DNA of 64,000 nt from Bradyrhizobium arachidis (lineage in GTDB: Bacteria; Pseudomonadota; Alphaproteobacteria; Rhizobiales; Xanthobacteraceae), in NCBI RefSeq assembly GCF_015291705.1, contig NZ_CP030050.1:8308001-8372000 (forward strand), in the 5' to 3' direction. Shown piece after piece: positions 8,945-17,838 of the stretch (position 1 is the first letter of the stretch; the number at the start of each line of letters is the position of its first letter). The translations under genes and the position numbers were made by a program. The notes beneath the pieces were generated by a model, which saw only the letters and a program-made list of their open reading frames with translations, was not told where the DNA came from and did no database searches.

Positions 8945-9846
8945 GCCTTTGTCTGCCCGTCGTCGGGCACGCCGCCCTGCTCGATGAACTCGATCACGCC
9001 CGGGAAATAGCGCCCCGAGAGCCCGTGCCGGCACGCAGCGTCGTAGTAGCGGCGCGCAAGCTCGGCGACGCCAGGGCGAACGCCGGTATCGGCGGCGAGC
9101 TGGAGCACGTAGTCGAGATCCTTCAGCACGTATTCGGGCGGGAACGCCTTGTCCGGGAAATTGCGCGGCAGCATCGCCTTGGTGCCGTGATTGCGCAGCA
9201 CGAAACTGTCGCCCGAACCTTTCGACACCGCGCTCAGCAGTGTCTCGGGTTTCACGCCGGCACGTTCGCCGACCACCATCATCTCGGCCAGCGCCAGCGT
9301 ATGCTCGAACACCAGCGCGTTGTTGATCAGCTTGACGACCTGGCCGCAGCCGACCTCGCCGCAATGGGTGACGTCGGAGCCGATATGGTCGAGCAGCGGC
9401 TTGACCTTCGCGAACACCGCCGCGTCCGCGCCGACCATGATGCTGAGCTCGCCGCGCTGCGCGGCCTCGCGCGTGCGCGCCACAGGCGCGTCGGCGAAGT
9501 GGAAACCTTTCGCTTTCAGCCGTTCGGCGACGCTGCGCGCCAGATCGACGGGCGTGGTGCTGAGATCGACAATCGTCGTGCCCGACCGCGCGGCCTGCGC
9601 GATCGCGGTCGAGACCGCCTCCACCTGCGGCCCGCCGGGTAGCGACAGGAAGATCACGTCGGTGGCGGCAGCGAGCGCTTCGAGCGACCCTGCCGCTTCC
9701 GCCCTGGTGTCGGACAGCGCGGCGATCGCGGCCGGATCGCGATCGAGCATCAGGACGCGGCCGCCATGCTTCTTCGCCATGTTGCGGCACATCGGGCCGC
9801 CCATGACGCCGAGACCGATGAAGCCGATGGTTTCTGCTGCGCTCAT
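8941..9846 (-). CDS. Beta-hydroxyacid dehydrogenase (HIBADH/GarR family)
   Basis: 301 residues of the 3-hydroxyisobutyrate/tartronate semialdehyde reductase family, NAD(P)-dependent. Visible landmarks: IGFIGLGVMGGPMCRNM (Rossmann GxGxxG), the substrate loop DAPVARTREAA, and GQVVKLINNAL carrying the catalytic Lys. The loop departs from the usual DAPVSGG, so the substrate is probably not 3-hydroxyisobutyrate. A second member of the same subgroup lies at 34311-35204, also beside a Liv transporter. Confidence 0.9.
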   Translation of the reverse strand: MSAAETIGFIGLGVMGGPMCRNMAKKHGGRVLMLDRDPAAIAALSDTRAEAAGSLEALAAATDVIFLSLPGGPQVEAVSTAIAQAARSGTTIVDLSTTPVDLARSVAERLKAKGFHFADAPVARTREAAQRGELSIMVGADAAVFAKVKPLLDHIGSDVTHCGEVGCGQVVKLINNALVFEHTLALAEMMVVGERAGVKPETLLSAVSKGSGDSFVLRNHGTKAMLPRNFPDKAFPPEYVLKDLDYVLQLAADTGVRPGVAELARRYYDAACRHGLSGRYFPGVIEFIEQGGVPDDGQTKA

Positions 9847-9850
9847 GGCA

Positions 9851-10600
9851 TCAATCCATCAACATGCCGCCGTTGACGTCGAGCACCGTGCCGGTGATCC
9901 AGTTCGACGCCGGCGAGCAGAGGAAGAGAATGCTCTGCGCGATGTCCTCGGGCTGGCCGAACCGTCCCAGCGGCACGTTGCCGTTCGCCGACGGCGCGGC
10001 GCGATCGGTGACGGTGGCCCACATCGGCGTCTCGACCGGGCCGGGTGCGATAATGTTGGCGTAGACGCCCTTGGCCGCGCCGTTCTTGGCGACCCATTTC
10101 ATCAGGCCATGCACGGCGGATTTCGCCGCGACATAGGCGGGCCCCGAAGCGACGCCGCCGATCTTGGCGGCGATCGAGCCGAGAGCCACGATCTTGCCGA
10201 AGCCGCGCTCGGCCATGACGGGATAGAGCTTGCGGACAGGATTGACTGTGCCCATCAGGTTGACGGCGAGGATCTTCTCCCACTCCTCGTCGGTCGATTG
10301 CGGCAGCGGCGTGTTGGCGATCGTGCCGGCACAGAGCACGAGGATGTCGATCTTGCCGCGTGCCTTCAGCTCGTCGTCGATCAGCTTCTCGGTCGCCACA
10401 CGATCCGTCACGTCGCAGCGGCGATAGCTGGCCTTTGCGGGAAACTTGCCGCCGTCTTCGACAATATCGGTGGCGATAACGTCGGCACCGGCTTCACAGA
10501 ACGCGGCGACCACGGCGCGGCCGATGCCGCCGGCAGCTCCGGTGATGAGGGCAGTTTGTCCGTCGAGGCGCGAGGGGCCGCTCAGGGGCGATCCAGCCAT
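9851..10600 (-). CDS. SDR family oxidoreductase
   Basis: A 249-residue SDR with ITGAAGGIG, a CAGT motif in place of NNAG, catalytic Ser in LGSIAAK and a Tyr in PAYVAAKSA (YxxxK). The start at 10600 is chosen because AAGGA lies 9 bases upstream and the N-terminus then begins just before the Rossmann fold; an upstream extension to 10684 has no support. It ends four bases before the dehydrogenase gene, so the two are co-transcribed. It probably oxidises a secondary alcohol on the pathway of the imported compound. Confidence 0.86.
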   Translation of the reverse strand: MAGSPLSGPSRLDGQTALITGAAGGIGRAVVAAFCEAGADVIATDIVEDGGKFPAKASYRRCDVTDRVATEKLIDDELKARGKIDILVLCAGTIANTPLPQSTDEEWEKILAVNLMGTVNPVRKLYPVMAERGFGKIVALGSIAAKIGGVASGPAYVAAKSAVHGLMKWVAKNGAAKGVYANIIAPGPVETPMWATVTDRAAPSANGNVPLGRFGQPEDIAQSILFLCSPASNWITGTVLDVNGGMLMD

Positions 10601-10701
10601 GTCGTAGATTCCTTGTTCTTCTTCAGTTTTCTTGTTGGCGTCGGCAATTAACATGAACAGCGGGCGATCGCGTCTTGCAATCACCCGCTGAAGGGATCGG
10701 C

Positions 10702-11907
10702 TCAGGCCGGCTTGGCGTCGAAGGCCACCGCCGGATAGGGCTTGAAGTCGCGCACCATCACGAAGGAGCCCTGCGCCTGGAGGATCGCCTCCTGGCGCGT
10801 GCCGCGGTGATCGGCGCCGGTGAAGGTCACCTTGCGTGCGCCGCCGACGGAAGCATTGCTCAACGTGTTACCTGCCTCGATCAGATTGGCGCGCGTGATC
10901 GGCTTGCCGCTGTCGATCAGCGCGCCCAAAATGCTGCCGAACAGGGCGGCGTTGCTCCAGCCGTTGAGGCCGAACACGCCGACCGGATCGTTCGGATAGT
11001 ATTTCGACACGGCCTCGCGGTAGGCCTTGATCTCCGGCTCGGCGCTGTCGACCGGCAGCAGCCAAGAGGAGAAGTAAACGCCGTTGAGGAGATCGCCGGT
11101 CAGCTTGTAGGTCGCGGGATCGGCGGTGAAGAACGGCGCAAACCAGGTCAGCTTGACGCCCTGGCGGTCGGCGGCCTTCAGCGCCGCCGCGAGGTTGGCG
11201 TTGGAGCCGAACAGGATCGCGGCCTGCGCCTCCGAATTGGCGACGCGGCGGATGTGCGGCGTGAAGTCGGTGGTCTTCACCTCGAACGGGACCGACTCCG
11301 CCGGCGTGAGCTTGTTCGCCTCCATGAAGAGATCGAAGCCGCGCTTGGCGGAACGGCCGAGCTCGTCGTTCTCCCACAACAGCGCAATCTTCTTCAGCTT
11401 GAGATCGTTGACGGCGAACTCGGCATTCGAGGCCGCCGACCAGCCGTAGTCGGGCAACAGCGGAAAGATATTCGGCTCGGCGAAGAAGGCGCTGGCGCCG
11501 CCGATCGGTCCGATCATCGCCAGGCCGTTCTCCTTGGCATAGGGAATGACGGCGACATTGGTCGCGGTGCCGACTGCGGCGACGAGCGCAAAAATGTGGT
11601 TGTCCTCGACGAGGCGCCGCACCGCGGCGACGCTGCGGGCCGGATCGTAGCCGTCGTCGAGCGTCACGTAATTGATCTTCCAGCCCTTGATGCCGCCGGC
11701 CTCGTTGACGCTCTTGAAATAAGCGTCCGCCGCGTGGGTCAGGATGGCGTAGAACGGGACCGGTCCCGTGATCGGGGTGAACCCGCCGATGGTGATGGTC
11801 TTCGCGGCGGCGTCGACGCCGATCTCGTCGGCGCGGAGCGCTGTGCCGGGATAGGCCGATGCGAGCGCGGCGGCGCCCGATAGCTTGAGAAAGTCGCGCC
11901 TCTTCAT
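10702..11907 (-). CDS. ABC transporter substrate-binding protein, LivK/HAAT family
   Basis: 401 residues. The N-terminus MKRRDFLKLSGAAALASAYP matches a twin-arginine signal (RRDFLK), so the protein is probably exported folded. The periplasmic-binding fold follows (ITIGGFTPITGPVPFYAILT, then AVRRLVEDNHIFALVAAVGT). GGGGAGGG stands just before the ATG at 11907; a longer start at 11940 would spoil the signal peptide. It is the first gene of the transporter operon and has the operator-like palindrome 11975-11989 about 70 bases upstream. Confidence 0.9.
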   Translation of the reverse strand: MKRRDFLKLSGAAALASAYPGTALRADEIGVDAAAKTITIGGFTPITGPVPFYAILTHAADAYFKSVNEAGGIKGWKINYVTLDDGYDPARSVAAVRRLVEDNHIFALVAAVGTATNVAVIPYAKENGLAMIGPIGGASAFFAEPNIFPLLPDYGWSAASNAEFAVNDLKLKKIALLWENDELGRSAKRGFDLFMEANKLTPAESVPFEVKTTDFTPHIRRVANSEAQAAILFGSNANLAAALKAADRQGVKLTWFAPFFTADPATYKLTGDLLNGVYFSSWLLPVDSAEPEIKAYREAVSKYYPNDPVGVFGLNGWSNAALFGSILGALIDSGKPITRANLIEAGNTLSNASVGGARKVTFTGADHRGTRQEAILQAQGSFVMVRDFKPYPAVAFDAKPA

Positions 11908-11974
11908 AGGCCCTCCCCGATATTTGTTTTTCTCCGACAATCTTTAGAGGGCGGAACTGACTTGGTCAAGAAAA

Positions 11975-11989
11975 AATGCATTATGCATT
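11975..11989. promoter_or_regulatory. Operator-like palindrome before the LivK-type gene
   Basis: AATGCAT-T-ATGCATT, a perfect 7+1+7 palindrome. It sits between the CitE-like gene (overlapping its stop codon) and the binding-protein gene. Fourteen to sixteen bases are shared with the sites at 12813 and 23573, which points to one regulator, most simply the GntR protein encoded at 12907. The assignment is inference. Confidence 0.65.
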
Positions 11990-12794
11990 ATGTGGCAATA
12001 TGAACCTCTCCCGCCAGGATCAGCTCGGCGCGACGGATGACAGGAGCATCGATCATCTTGCCGTCCAGCGCCACCGCCGCGCCGGCCTTGGCGACCTCCA
12101 TCACCCGGCGGGCCCAGTCGAGCTCGTCGGCCGTGGGCAGGAAGGCATCGTTGACCGGCTTGACCTGCGCCGGATGGATGCAGAGCTTGGCGCCGAAACC
12201 CAGCGCCTTTGCGCGGCCGACCGCCGCACCGAAGGCCGCAGCATCCGTCCACGACGTCGTCACCCCATCGATCGGCGGCGCCAATCCGGCCAGCCGCGAT
12301 TCCAGAACGATTTGCAGACGGACCGGATCAAGCTCCTGGGCGGTCTCGGTCACGCCGGCATCGATGCCGAAGTCGAGATTGCCGAACGCCAACTGCGAAA
12401 CCAGACCGCTTTTGCCGATGCTGCGCAGCTCGGCATATCCCCTGACGGTTTCGATCAACGCGATGATCTGGCACGGCCGGTCCAGCAACCCCACCACACG
12501 ATTGAGCGCTCCGGGCTCGGCCTTCGGCAGCATCAGTCTGGTCACGCCGGCGCGGCGGATCATGTCCATGTCGGCGGCGAAGAACGGACTGTCCGCACCA
12601 TTGACGCGCACGACCGCGTCCGTCCGCCCGCTCCACTGCGCGATCGAGCCGCGCGCCGCATTCTTGTCGGCCGGGGCCACCGCGTCTTCGAGATCGAGGA
12701 TGACCTGGTGGGCGCCCGACGTCGCCGCCTTGTCGAAACGCTCGGGCCGGCTGGCGGGAACGAACAGGAAGGAGCGAGACAAAGGGCTGGACAT
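11988..12794 (-). CDS. HpcH/HpaI (CitE-like) CoA-ester lyase
   Basis: A 268-residue TIM-barrel protein of the CitE family (citrate lyase beta, malyl-CoA, beta-methylmalyl-CoA and citramalyl-CoA lyases). Landmarks: RSFLFVPASRPERFDKAA, the acidic LDLEDAV metal-binding strand, RVNGADS, MLPKAE, IALIETVRGY and QLAFGNLDFGIDAG. These proteins cleave a 3-hydroxyacyl-CoA into acetyl-CoA plus an oxo acid, using Mg2+. The start at 12794 follows the FLFVPA fold closely; the frame opens to 12818. With the CoA-transferases, hot-dog hydratases and SucCD-like ligase in the next block, a citramalyl-CoA or malyl-CoA lyase role is likely. Confidence 0.85.
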   Translation of the reverse strand: MSSPLSRSFLFVPASRPERFDKAATSGAHQVILDLEDAVAPADKNAARGSIAQWSGRTDAVVRVNGADSPFFAADMDMIRRAGVTRLMLPKAEPGALNRVVGLLDRPCQIIALIETVRGYAELRSIGKSGLVSQLAFGNLDFGIDAGVTETAQELDPVRLQIVLESRLAGLAPPIDGVTTSWTDAAAFGAAVGRAKALGFGAKLCIHPAQVKPVNDAFLPTADELDWARRVMEVAKAGAAVALDGKMIDAPVIRRAELILAGEVHIAT

Positions 12795-12812
12795 GCGGCG
12801 CTGACCTCGATT

Positions 12813-12828
12813 ATGCACGATGCATTAT
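12813..12828. promoter_or_regulatory. Operator-like repeat between CitE-like and GntR genes
   Basis: ATGCACGATGCATTAT, which differs at two positions from bases 11976-11991 (ATGCATTATGCATTAT). It has the same TGCA-N3-TGCA spacing. It lies between the divergent lyase (start 12794) and the GntR gene, so it could govern both. Confidence 0.65.
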
Positions 12829-12906
12829 CGTTTGTACTTCTATCCTCCCCGATGGGCCACGTCTATGGTAGTCGCGGGCAAATCGGTCGGGGGCAGCGGC
12901 ATCGAC

Positions 12907-13590
12907 ATGGAATACCGGACGAAAGAGGAGCAGGTCGCCGACTATCTCCGCGAGGGCATCATCTCGGGGCGGTTGCCGCGCGGCGCCCGGTTGAAGCAGA
13001 CCGAGATCGCGCAGGAGCTCAAGATCAGCATCACGCCGGTGCGCGAGGCGCTGAAGCTGCTCGAGGCCGAAGGCTATCTCGCCAGCGACTCCTATCGCGG
13101 CGCGACCGTGGCGCCGTTTGACGTCGAAGCCTCCACCGAGATCCTGAAGCTGCGGATCACACTCGAGACCCAGCTGGTCGAAAGCGCCGTGCGCAACATC
13201 ACCGCCGAGGAGATCGCGGAACTGCGCGAGCTGGCGCGGCAGTTCGAGGAGGCCGCGCTCGCCAACGACAGCACGGCCGCGCGCGGCATCAACTACCGCT
13301 TCCACCGCCGCATGTACGATTTCGCGCGGCTTCCGAAGACGCTGCATTTCGTCCAGGTGCTGTGGGCGCAATATCCGTTCGACGTCATCAACCGCATCGG
13401 CGGCCGCGCGCTGCGCGCCGCCAGGGAGCACAGCGAGCTGCTGAAGAACGTGATCGAGGGCGATGCCGCAAGCGCGATGCTGACGATGCGTCAGCACATC
13501 GAGACCGGCTGGACCGAGCTGCGCAACAGCATGCCGGCCAAGGCTGAGGATCCCGTCAAATCGAAGAGCTCTGAGAAGGAGACGCTATGA
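12907..13590 (+). CDS. GntR family transcriptional regulator (FCD type)
   Basis: 227 residues from the ATG at 12907; the frame is open from 12820, and an ATG at 12865 is also possible. The wHTH spans about residues 5-70 (EEQVADYLREGIISGRLPRG, KISITPVREALKLLEAEGYL), followed by an FCD domain with the helical His/Asp-rich ligand pocket (NYRFHRRMYDFARLPKTL). The divergent position over a TGCA-N3-TGCA site, and repeats of that site before two other operons, make it the likely regulator of the whole 4.6-23.6 kb region. Its stop overlaps the next start (ATGA). Confidence 0.9.
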   Translation: MEYRTKEEQVADYLREGIISGRLPRGARLKQTEIAQELKISITPVREALKLLEAEGYLASDSYRGATVAPFDVEASTEILKLRITLETQLVESAVRNITAEEIAELRELARQFEEAALANDSTAARGINYRFHRRMYDFARLPKTLHFVQVLWAQYPFDVINRIGGRALRAAREHSELLKNVIEGDAASAMLTMRQHIETGWTELRNSMPAKAEDPVKSKSSEKETL

Positions 13591-14162
13591 AGCCGATGCT
13601 GCTCGTCATGGACATGCTGAACGATCTCGTCCACGAGAACGGCAGCGGGGCCAAGACCTACGTCCCGCTGATGAAGGAGCGCGACGTGCTCGGCCGCACC
13701 AAGGCTGTCATCGCCAAAGCGCGCGCGGCCGGCGTGCTGGTCGGCTACGTCCGCGTCGGGTTCTCGCCCGACTACCGCGAATGCCCGCCGAACTCGCCGA
13801 TCTTCTCCCGCGCCAAGGGCGCCGGCCTGTTCAAGCTCGGCACCTGGGGCACCGAAGTGCATCCCGACCTCACCCCGGAAGCGGGTGATTTCGACATCGT
13901 CAAGCATCGGGTGAGCCCGTTCTACGGCACCTCGCTCGAGCCGATCCTGCGCGCCCACGGCGTGACCGACCTGTTCCTGTCCGGCGTCTCCACCAACGGC
14001 GTGGTGCACACCGGCGCGCGCGAGGCGCACGACCGCGACTATGCCTGCACGGTGCTGGAGGATTGCTGCGCGGGCGGGACGAGCGACGAGCACGACAGCG
14101 CACTGCGCTGCCTCGCCCGCTTCGCTGCGATCAAGAACAGTGCCGATGTGAGCTTCGCCTAG
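13587..14162 (+). CDS. Isochorismatase family cysteine hydrolase
   Basis: A 191-residue member of the isochorismatase-like superfamily. MKPMLLVMDMLNDLVHENGS carries the catalytic Asp, K in VGYVRVGF-region/KHRVSPFYGTSLE provides the Lys-Arg element, and LFLSGVSTNGVVHTGAREAH resembles the VxGxxxxxCV loop. In that loop the usual nucleophilic Cys position reads Thr-Asn-Gly-Val (no Cys), so the enzyme may not be a typical amidase. Relatives hydrolyse N-carbamoyl amines, nicotinamide, maleamate or isochorismate. The overlap with the GntR gene shows co-translation with the regulator. Confidence 0.8.
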   Translation: MKPMLLVMDMLNDLVHENGSGAKTYVPLMKERDVLGRTKAVIAKARAAGVLVGYVRVGFSPDYRECPPNSPIFSRAKGAGLFKLGTWGTEVHPDLTPEAGDFDIVKHRVSPFYGTSLEPILRAHGVTDLFLSGVSTNGVVHTGAREAHDRDYACTVLEDCCAGGTSDEHDSALRCLARFAAIKNSADVSFA

Positions 14163-14171
14163 CGCTTTCTT

Positions 14172-14193
14172 CCTTCTCCCTTGTGGGAGAAGG
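14172..14193. terminator. Hairpin between convergent genes
   Basis: CCTTCTCCC-TTGT-GGGAGAAGG: a perfect 9-bp stem with a 4-base loop, between the hydrolase (ends 14162) and the NitT/TauT binding protein (ends 14222). There is no long U run, so it may be a bidirectional terminator or one of the short palindromic repeats frequent in this genus. Confidence 0.5.
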
Positions 14194-14221
14194 TGCACCG
14201 TCTGCAAGGTAAGGATGAGCT

Positions 14222-15241
14222 CTACGCCCCCAGCCAGCGCGGATTGATCGCTTGCTGATAGGTGACGCCGCGCACGGCTTCGCTGAACTTCAGCTCGAAC
14301 TCCATGTTGTGCGCGAATTGCTGCTCCGACAGCGTTGGCGGCACCGAGACGGTCATGCGCTGATCCGACACCGTGTGTTTGATCAGCTCGGTCGACGTCT
14401 GCTGGAAATACCGGTCATGCAGGATCTGGCCGGCAGCATCGGGATCGCTCCGGATCAGCTCCGACGCCCGGGTCATGCCGCGGACGAGCGCGGCGGCGAC
14501 CTCCGGATTCTTGTCGAGGAAATCCGGCCGTCCGCACAGCACCGTGTAGAGGAAGTTCTCGATGCCGGGCACCTCGCCATGCGACGGGCGCGCCGCCCAG
14601 ACCGCAAGACCGTCCTCCACCGCCTGGTTGTTCGCGGGCGCGGTGGTGTTGAAGCCGTCGATCTGGCCGGAGCGCAGCGCCAGATACATCTTGTCGAGCT
14701 TGACCACCGTGAGGCTGACATCCTTCTCCGGATCGAGCCCGCCGAGCGACAGCAGATAACGCCAGATCTTGTCGGTACCGCTGCCGCGGCCGGAGATCGC
14801 GAGCGTCAGGCCCTTCATGCGGGCCATGCGCTCCTTCAAGGGCATCTCCGGCACAAGACCGATCTTCTCCGCCGTCTTCCGGTTGATCACGGCGTCGCTC
14901 GCATATTGCGACATCAGCGGCGCGAAGGCGTTGATCTTCTGGCCCTTGGCGACCGCCAGGATCGCGTCGCTCATCACGAGGCCGGCGACATCGACACTGC
15001 CGCCGAGGATCGCGGCCATGCTGTTGGTCCCGCTGCCGGTGTCGATCAGCGAGACGTCGAGGCCTGCGTCCTTCATGAATCCGGCAGCCGTCGCCACCAG
15101 CAGCGGCAGGTAGGCGAAGGTGTAGCCGCCGATCGCGATGGTGACCGGCTTGCCGCCCGCACCCTGCGCCAGGGTCGGCGTGACCGAGCCGGTGAATGCT
15201 CCTGCCGCCATACCGCCCAACATCGTTCGACGCGTGATCAT
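14222..15241 (-). CDS. NitT/TauT-type ABC substrate-binding protein
   Basis: 339 residues with a Tat-like export signal (MITRRTMLGGMAAGAFTGSV, cut near TLAQG). The body fits the SsuA/THI5/NMT1-like fold (TIAIGGYTFAYLPLLVATAA, then DVSLIDTGSGTNSMAAILGG). Such proteins bind small anions: sulfonates, nitrate, thiamine precursors or dicarboxylates. GGGAGG lies 7 bases before the ATG. It is the last gene of the 23.6-14.2 kb minus-strand block and pairs with the permease and ATPase just upstream. Confidence 0.88.
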   Translation of the reverse strand: MITRRTMLGGMAAGAFTGSVTPTLAQGAGGKPVTIAIGGYTFAYLPLLVATAAGFMKDAGLDVSLIDTGSGTNSMAAILGGSVDVAGLVMSDAILAVAKGQKINAFAPLMSQYASDAVINRKTAEKIGLVPEMPLKERMARMKGLTLAISGRGSGTDKIWRYLLSLGGLDPEKDVSLTVVKLDKMYLALRSGQIDGFNTTAPANNQAVEDGLAVWAARPSHGEVPGIENFLYTVLCGRPDFLDKNPEVAAALVRGMTRASELIRSDPDAAGQILHDRYFQQTSTELIKHTVSDQRMTVSVPPTLSEQQFAHNMEFELKFSEAVRGVTYQQAINPRWLGA

Positions 15242-15279
15242 GATGTCCTCCCTTTATTCTTGTTTTGACATGGTCTCCG

Positions 15280-16071
15280 TTAGCGCCAGCGGAAGATCCA
15301 GCTCTCCAGCCGTCCGAGCGCTTCGTTCAGCAGGGTGGTGACGACCATCAGCGCGAACAGCGCGGCGAACACGCCGGCGGTGTCGAGCTGGCCCGCCGAG
15401 TTCTGCGTGAGGTAGCCGATGCCGGCATTGGAGGCCATCATCTCGGCCGCGACCGCGCCGACGAAGCCGTAGGGCAGACCGAGCTTCAATCCCGTGAACA
15501 GCCATGGCAGCGCAGACGGGAAGATCACCATGCGCTGAACCGCGAATTTGCCCGCGCCCATCGTCCGAAGCGCATCGACCATCTTGAGGTCGACCTCCCG
15601 CACGCCACGCAAGGTCGAGAAGAACACCAGGAAGAACACGCTGATCGCCGCGAGCACGATTTTCGGCGCGAGCCCGATGCCGAACCACATGATGAAGAGC
15701 GGCGCGAGCGCGACCTTGGGCACGCCGTAGACCGCCGTGACGAACGGATCGACGGTGCGATGCAGGGTGTCGTTCGCGCCGACCAGCAATGCGAACGCAA
15801 CGCCCGCGGTTGCGCCCAGCACGAAGCCGGCGAACGTTTCCTTGAAGGTGATGAGCAGATGATAGGCGAGCTGCCCGCTCGCCGTCCACGCGACCAGCGT
15901 CTTGAATACGGCGACCGGGCTGCTCACCCAGAACGGATCGAGCAGCGGGCCGGTCGCAGCCTGCCAGGCCGCCAGCATCGCAACCGCGAAGATCGCGCGA
16001 TAGAGCCAAACACGACTGGATGGACTTAAGGCCGGCTCGGCCCGCGTCTCCGACAGCGCCTGCGTGCTCAT
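15280..16071 (-). CDS. NitT/TauT-type ABC transporter permease
   Basis: 263 residues, six or so membrane segments, SsuC/TauC type. The cytoplasmic EAA-like loop is visible as REVDLKMVDALRTMGAGKFA, and AEMMASNAGIGYLTQNSA is typical of the family. The ATG at 16071 overlaps the ATPase stop (ATGA); the frame opens further to 16302 but that lies inside the ATPase gene. Confidence 0.9.
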   Translation of the reverse strand: MSTQALSETRAEPALSPSSRVWLYRAIFAVAMLAAWQAATGPLLDPFWVSSPVAVFKTLVAWTASGQLAYHLLITFKETFAGFVLGATAGVAFALLVGANDTLHRTVDPFVTAVYGVPKVALAPLFIMWFGIGLAPKIVLAAISVFFLVFFSTLRGVREVDLKMVDALRTMGAGKFAVQRMVIFPSALPWLFTGLKLGLPYGFVGAVAAEMMASNAGIGYLTQNSAGQLDTAGVFAALFALMVVTTLLNEALGRLESWIFRWR

Positions 16072-16895
16072 GACGGTCGCCTCACGGGGGATTCGAGCGC
16101 GGCCCAAAGCCGCCGGTAGTGTTCTTCGAACGCCGGATGGAAGCGCACCTCGTGCACCTCGCGCGGCCGCGGAATGGTGATCGGCTCGTCGAGCCTGATC
16201 CGGCAGGGACGCGGCGAGAACACCAGAACGCGATCGGCGAGCGTGATCGCCTCGACGATGTCGTGGGTCACGAACACCACGGTCTTGCGCCGCGCCGACC
16301 ACAATTTCAGCAGCTCGGCCTGCAGCACCAGCTTGAGCTGGGCGTCGAGCGGCCCGAACGGCTCATCCATCAGCAGCACCGGCGGATCGTAGATCAGCGT
16401 GCGGGCCAGCATCGCGCGCTTGCGCATGCCGCCGGAGAGCTGGCTCGGATAGTGCCGCTCGAAGCCGTCGAGGCCGACCTGCGCGATCTGCTCATGCACG
16501 CGCGCCGCAATCTCGGCGCGGTCGAAATTGCGCAGCTCCAGCGGCACTGCGATGTTCTGCTCCACGGTCCGCCACGGCAGCAGGCTGTCGTGCTGGGTGA
16601 GATAGCCGATCCCGGTGTTGACCGCAGCAACCGGCTCGCCCTGGCACAAGACCGAGCCTGCGCTCGGCTGATCGAGACCAGCGAGCAGGTTCAGCACCGT
16701 CGACTTGCCCGAGCCGCTCGGGCCGACGATGGCGAGAAACTCGCCGTTCTCTAGCGAGAAATCCAATCCGCTGAGGACATCGACCCGGCCGCTGCGCGAG
16801 CTAAAGGTCTTGCCGACGCCGCGCAGCTCGACCGCAGGCGCGTGCGGCGCCTCGCAATCCTGCGCAGGGACAACAGACAGGTGCGCCGATCTCAT
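16068..16895 (-). CDS. NitT/TauT-type ABC transporter ATPase
   Basis: 275 residues with Walker A GPSGSGKST, Q-loop region YLTQHDSLLPWRTVEQN, signature LSGGMRKR, Walker B LLMDEPFGPLDAQLK and the switch His in VTHDIVEA. This is the SsuB/TauB pattern. A 20-residue leader precedes the domain (PAVELRGVGKTF). It is coupled to the permease gene and begins about 70 bases after the hydratase gene. Confidence 0.91.
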   Translation of the reverse strand: MRSAHLSVVPAQDCEAPHAPAVELRGVGKTFSSRSGRVDVLSGLDFSLENGEFLAIVGPSGSGKSTVLNLLAGLDQPSAGSVLCQGEPVAAVNTGIGYLTQHDSLLPWRTVEQNIAVPLELRNFDRAEIAARVHEQIAQVGLDGFERHYPSQLSGGMRKRAMLARTLIYDPPVLLMDEPFGPLDAQLKLVLQAELLKLWSARRKTVVFVTHDIVEAITLADRVLVFSPRPCRIRLDEPITIPRPREVHEVRFHPAFEEHYRRLWAALESPVRRPS

Positions 16896-16963
16896 CGCCT
16901 TCGCCTCCCCTGTATTCTTCTTGTTCTCGATCCCGCCCTGGTCTCAATCCTGTCCTGGCGTCC

Positions 16964-17815
16964 TCAGACCTGCGCCGCCGCGCGCATCGCGAGCGCGCCG
17001 TTGGCACCGCTGGCCCAGAGGTCGAGCGACTGTGCATCGCCCTTTCCTTCCAGCTTGAGCGCCGAGCTCACGAACAGCGGCGAGACGCCCCTGAATTCGA
17101 AAGACTTGAGCGGCTGGCCGGCGCGCCTCTCCGCAAAGCCTTGCAGCAGCGTCGCCGTCAGGGGACCATGCACGACGAGATCGGGATAGTTTTCCTCGGC
17201 CCGCGCGTAGGCCTGGTCGTAATGGATGCGATGCCCGTTCGACGTCAGCGCCGAATAGCGGAACAGCAGCACCGTGTCGGGCCGGAATTCTTCCGACCAC
17301 GCCGCATCCTGCGGAGCGGGCGAGGCCGGCGGCGCGGGCGATCCGGGCGCTGCCGCCTCGCGATAGACGATGTCCTGCTCCTCGGTGATGCAGGCCGTTC
17401 CATTGCACGTGACGCTGTGGCTGACGGTCACGAAGACGAGCTTGCCGGCGCGGCCGGACTTGGCCTCAACCTTGAGAATGGTGCTTTCGCGCACGCCTTC
17501 TCCGCCGATGGTCAGTGGTGCGTGATAGGTGAGCCGCCCGCCGGCCCACATGCGGCGCGGCAGCGACACCGGCGGCAGGAAGCCGCCACGCTTGGGATGC
17601 CCGTCGGTCCCGAGCTCATGGCGCGGCACGAAGCGGTTGAAGAAGATCCAGTGCCATCCCGGCGGCAGCGGCGCGCCGAATGCATGGTTTCCCGCGATGC
17701 CGAGCGTGGCGCCGAGCGCGGCGACACGGTCCGGTGCGATCAGCTCCCGGATCGTTTCCTTGCGGCCGACCCAGGCGTGCCAGTCCTGTTCGACCGATGC
17801 TGCACTCTCGCTCAT
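16964..17815 (-). CDS. Hot-dog fold acyl-CoA hydratase (mesaconyl-C4-CoA hydratase/HTD2-like)
   Basis: 283 residues of the FAS1-like/MaoC-N dehydratase group. LPPGWHWIFFNRFVPRHELG, then GFLPPVSLPRRMWAGGRLTY, match proteins annotated as itaconyl-CoA or mesaconyl-C4-CoA hydratases. The C-terminal half has the hot-dog helix and the catalytic-type His in RIHYDQAYARAEENYPDLVVHGPLTA. The reaction would be reversible water addition to an enoyl-CoA ester. It follows the CoA-transferase genes by 23 bases, so the transferase product is a plausible substrate. Confidence 0.82.
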   Translation of the reverse strand: MSESAASVEQDWHAWVGRKETIRELIAPDRVAALGATLGIAGNHAFGAPLPPGWHWIFFNRFVPRHELGTDGHPKRGGFLPPVSLPRRMWAGGRLTYHAPLTIGGEGVRESTILKVEAKSGRAGKLVFVTVSHSVTCNGTACITEEQDIVYREAAAPGSPAPPASPAPQDAAWSEEFRPDTVLLFRYSALTSNGHRIHYDQAYARAEENYPDLVVHGPLTATLLQGFAERRAGQPLKSFEFRGVSPLFVSSALKLEGKGDAQSLDLWASGANGALAMRAAAQV

Positions 17816-17838
17816 GGCGGCAACTCCACTTGAAACGG

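Noticed and set aside
8945..9790. N-terminal extension of the LivH frame to 580 codons
   Set aside because: The extension runs through the dehydrogenase gene in another frame; a GTG at 8944 gives the normal LivH start.
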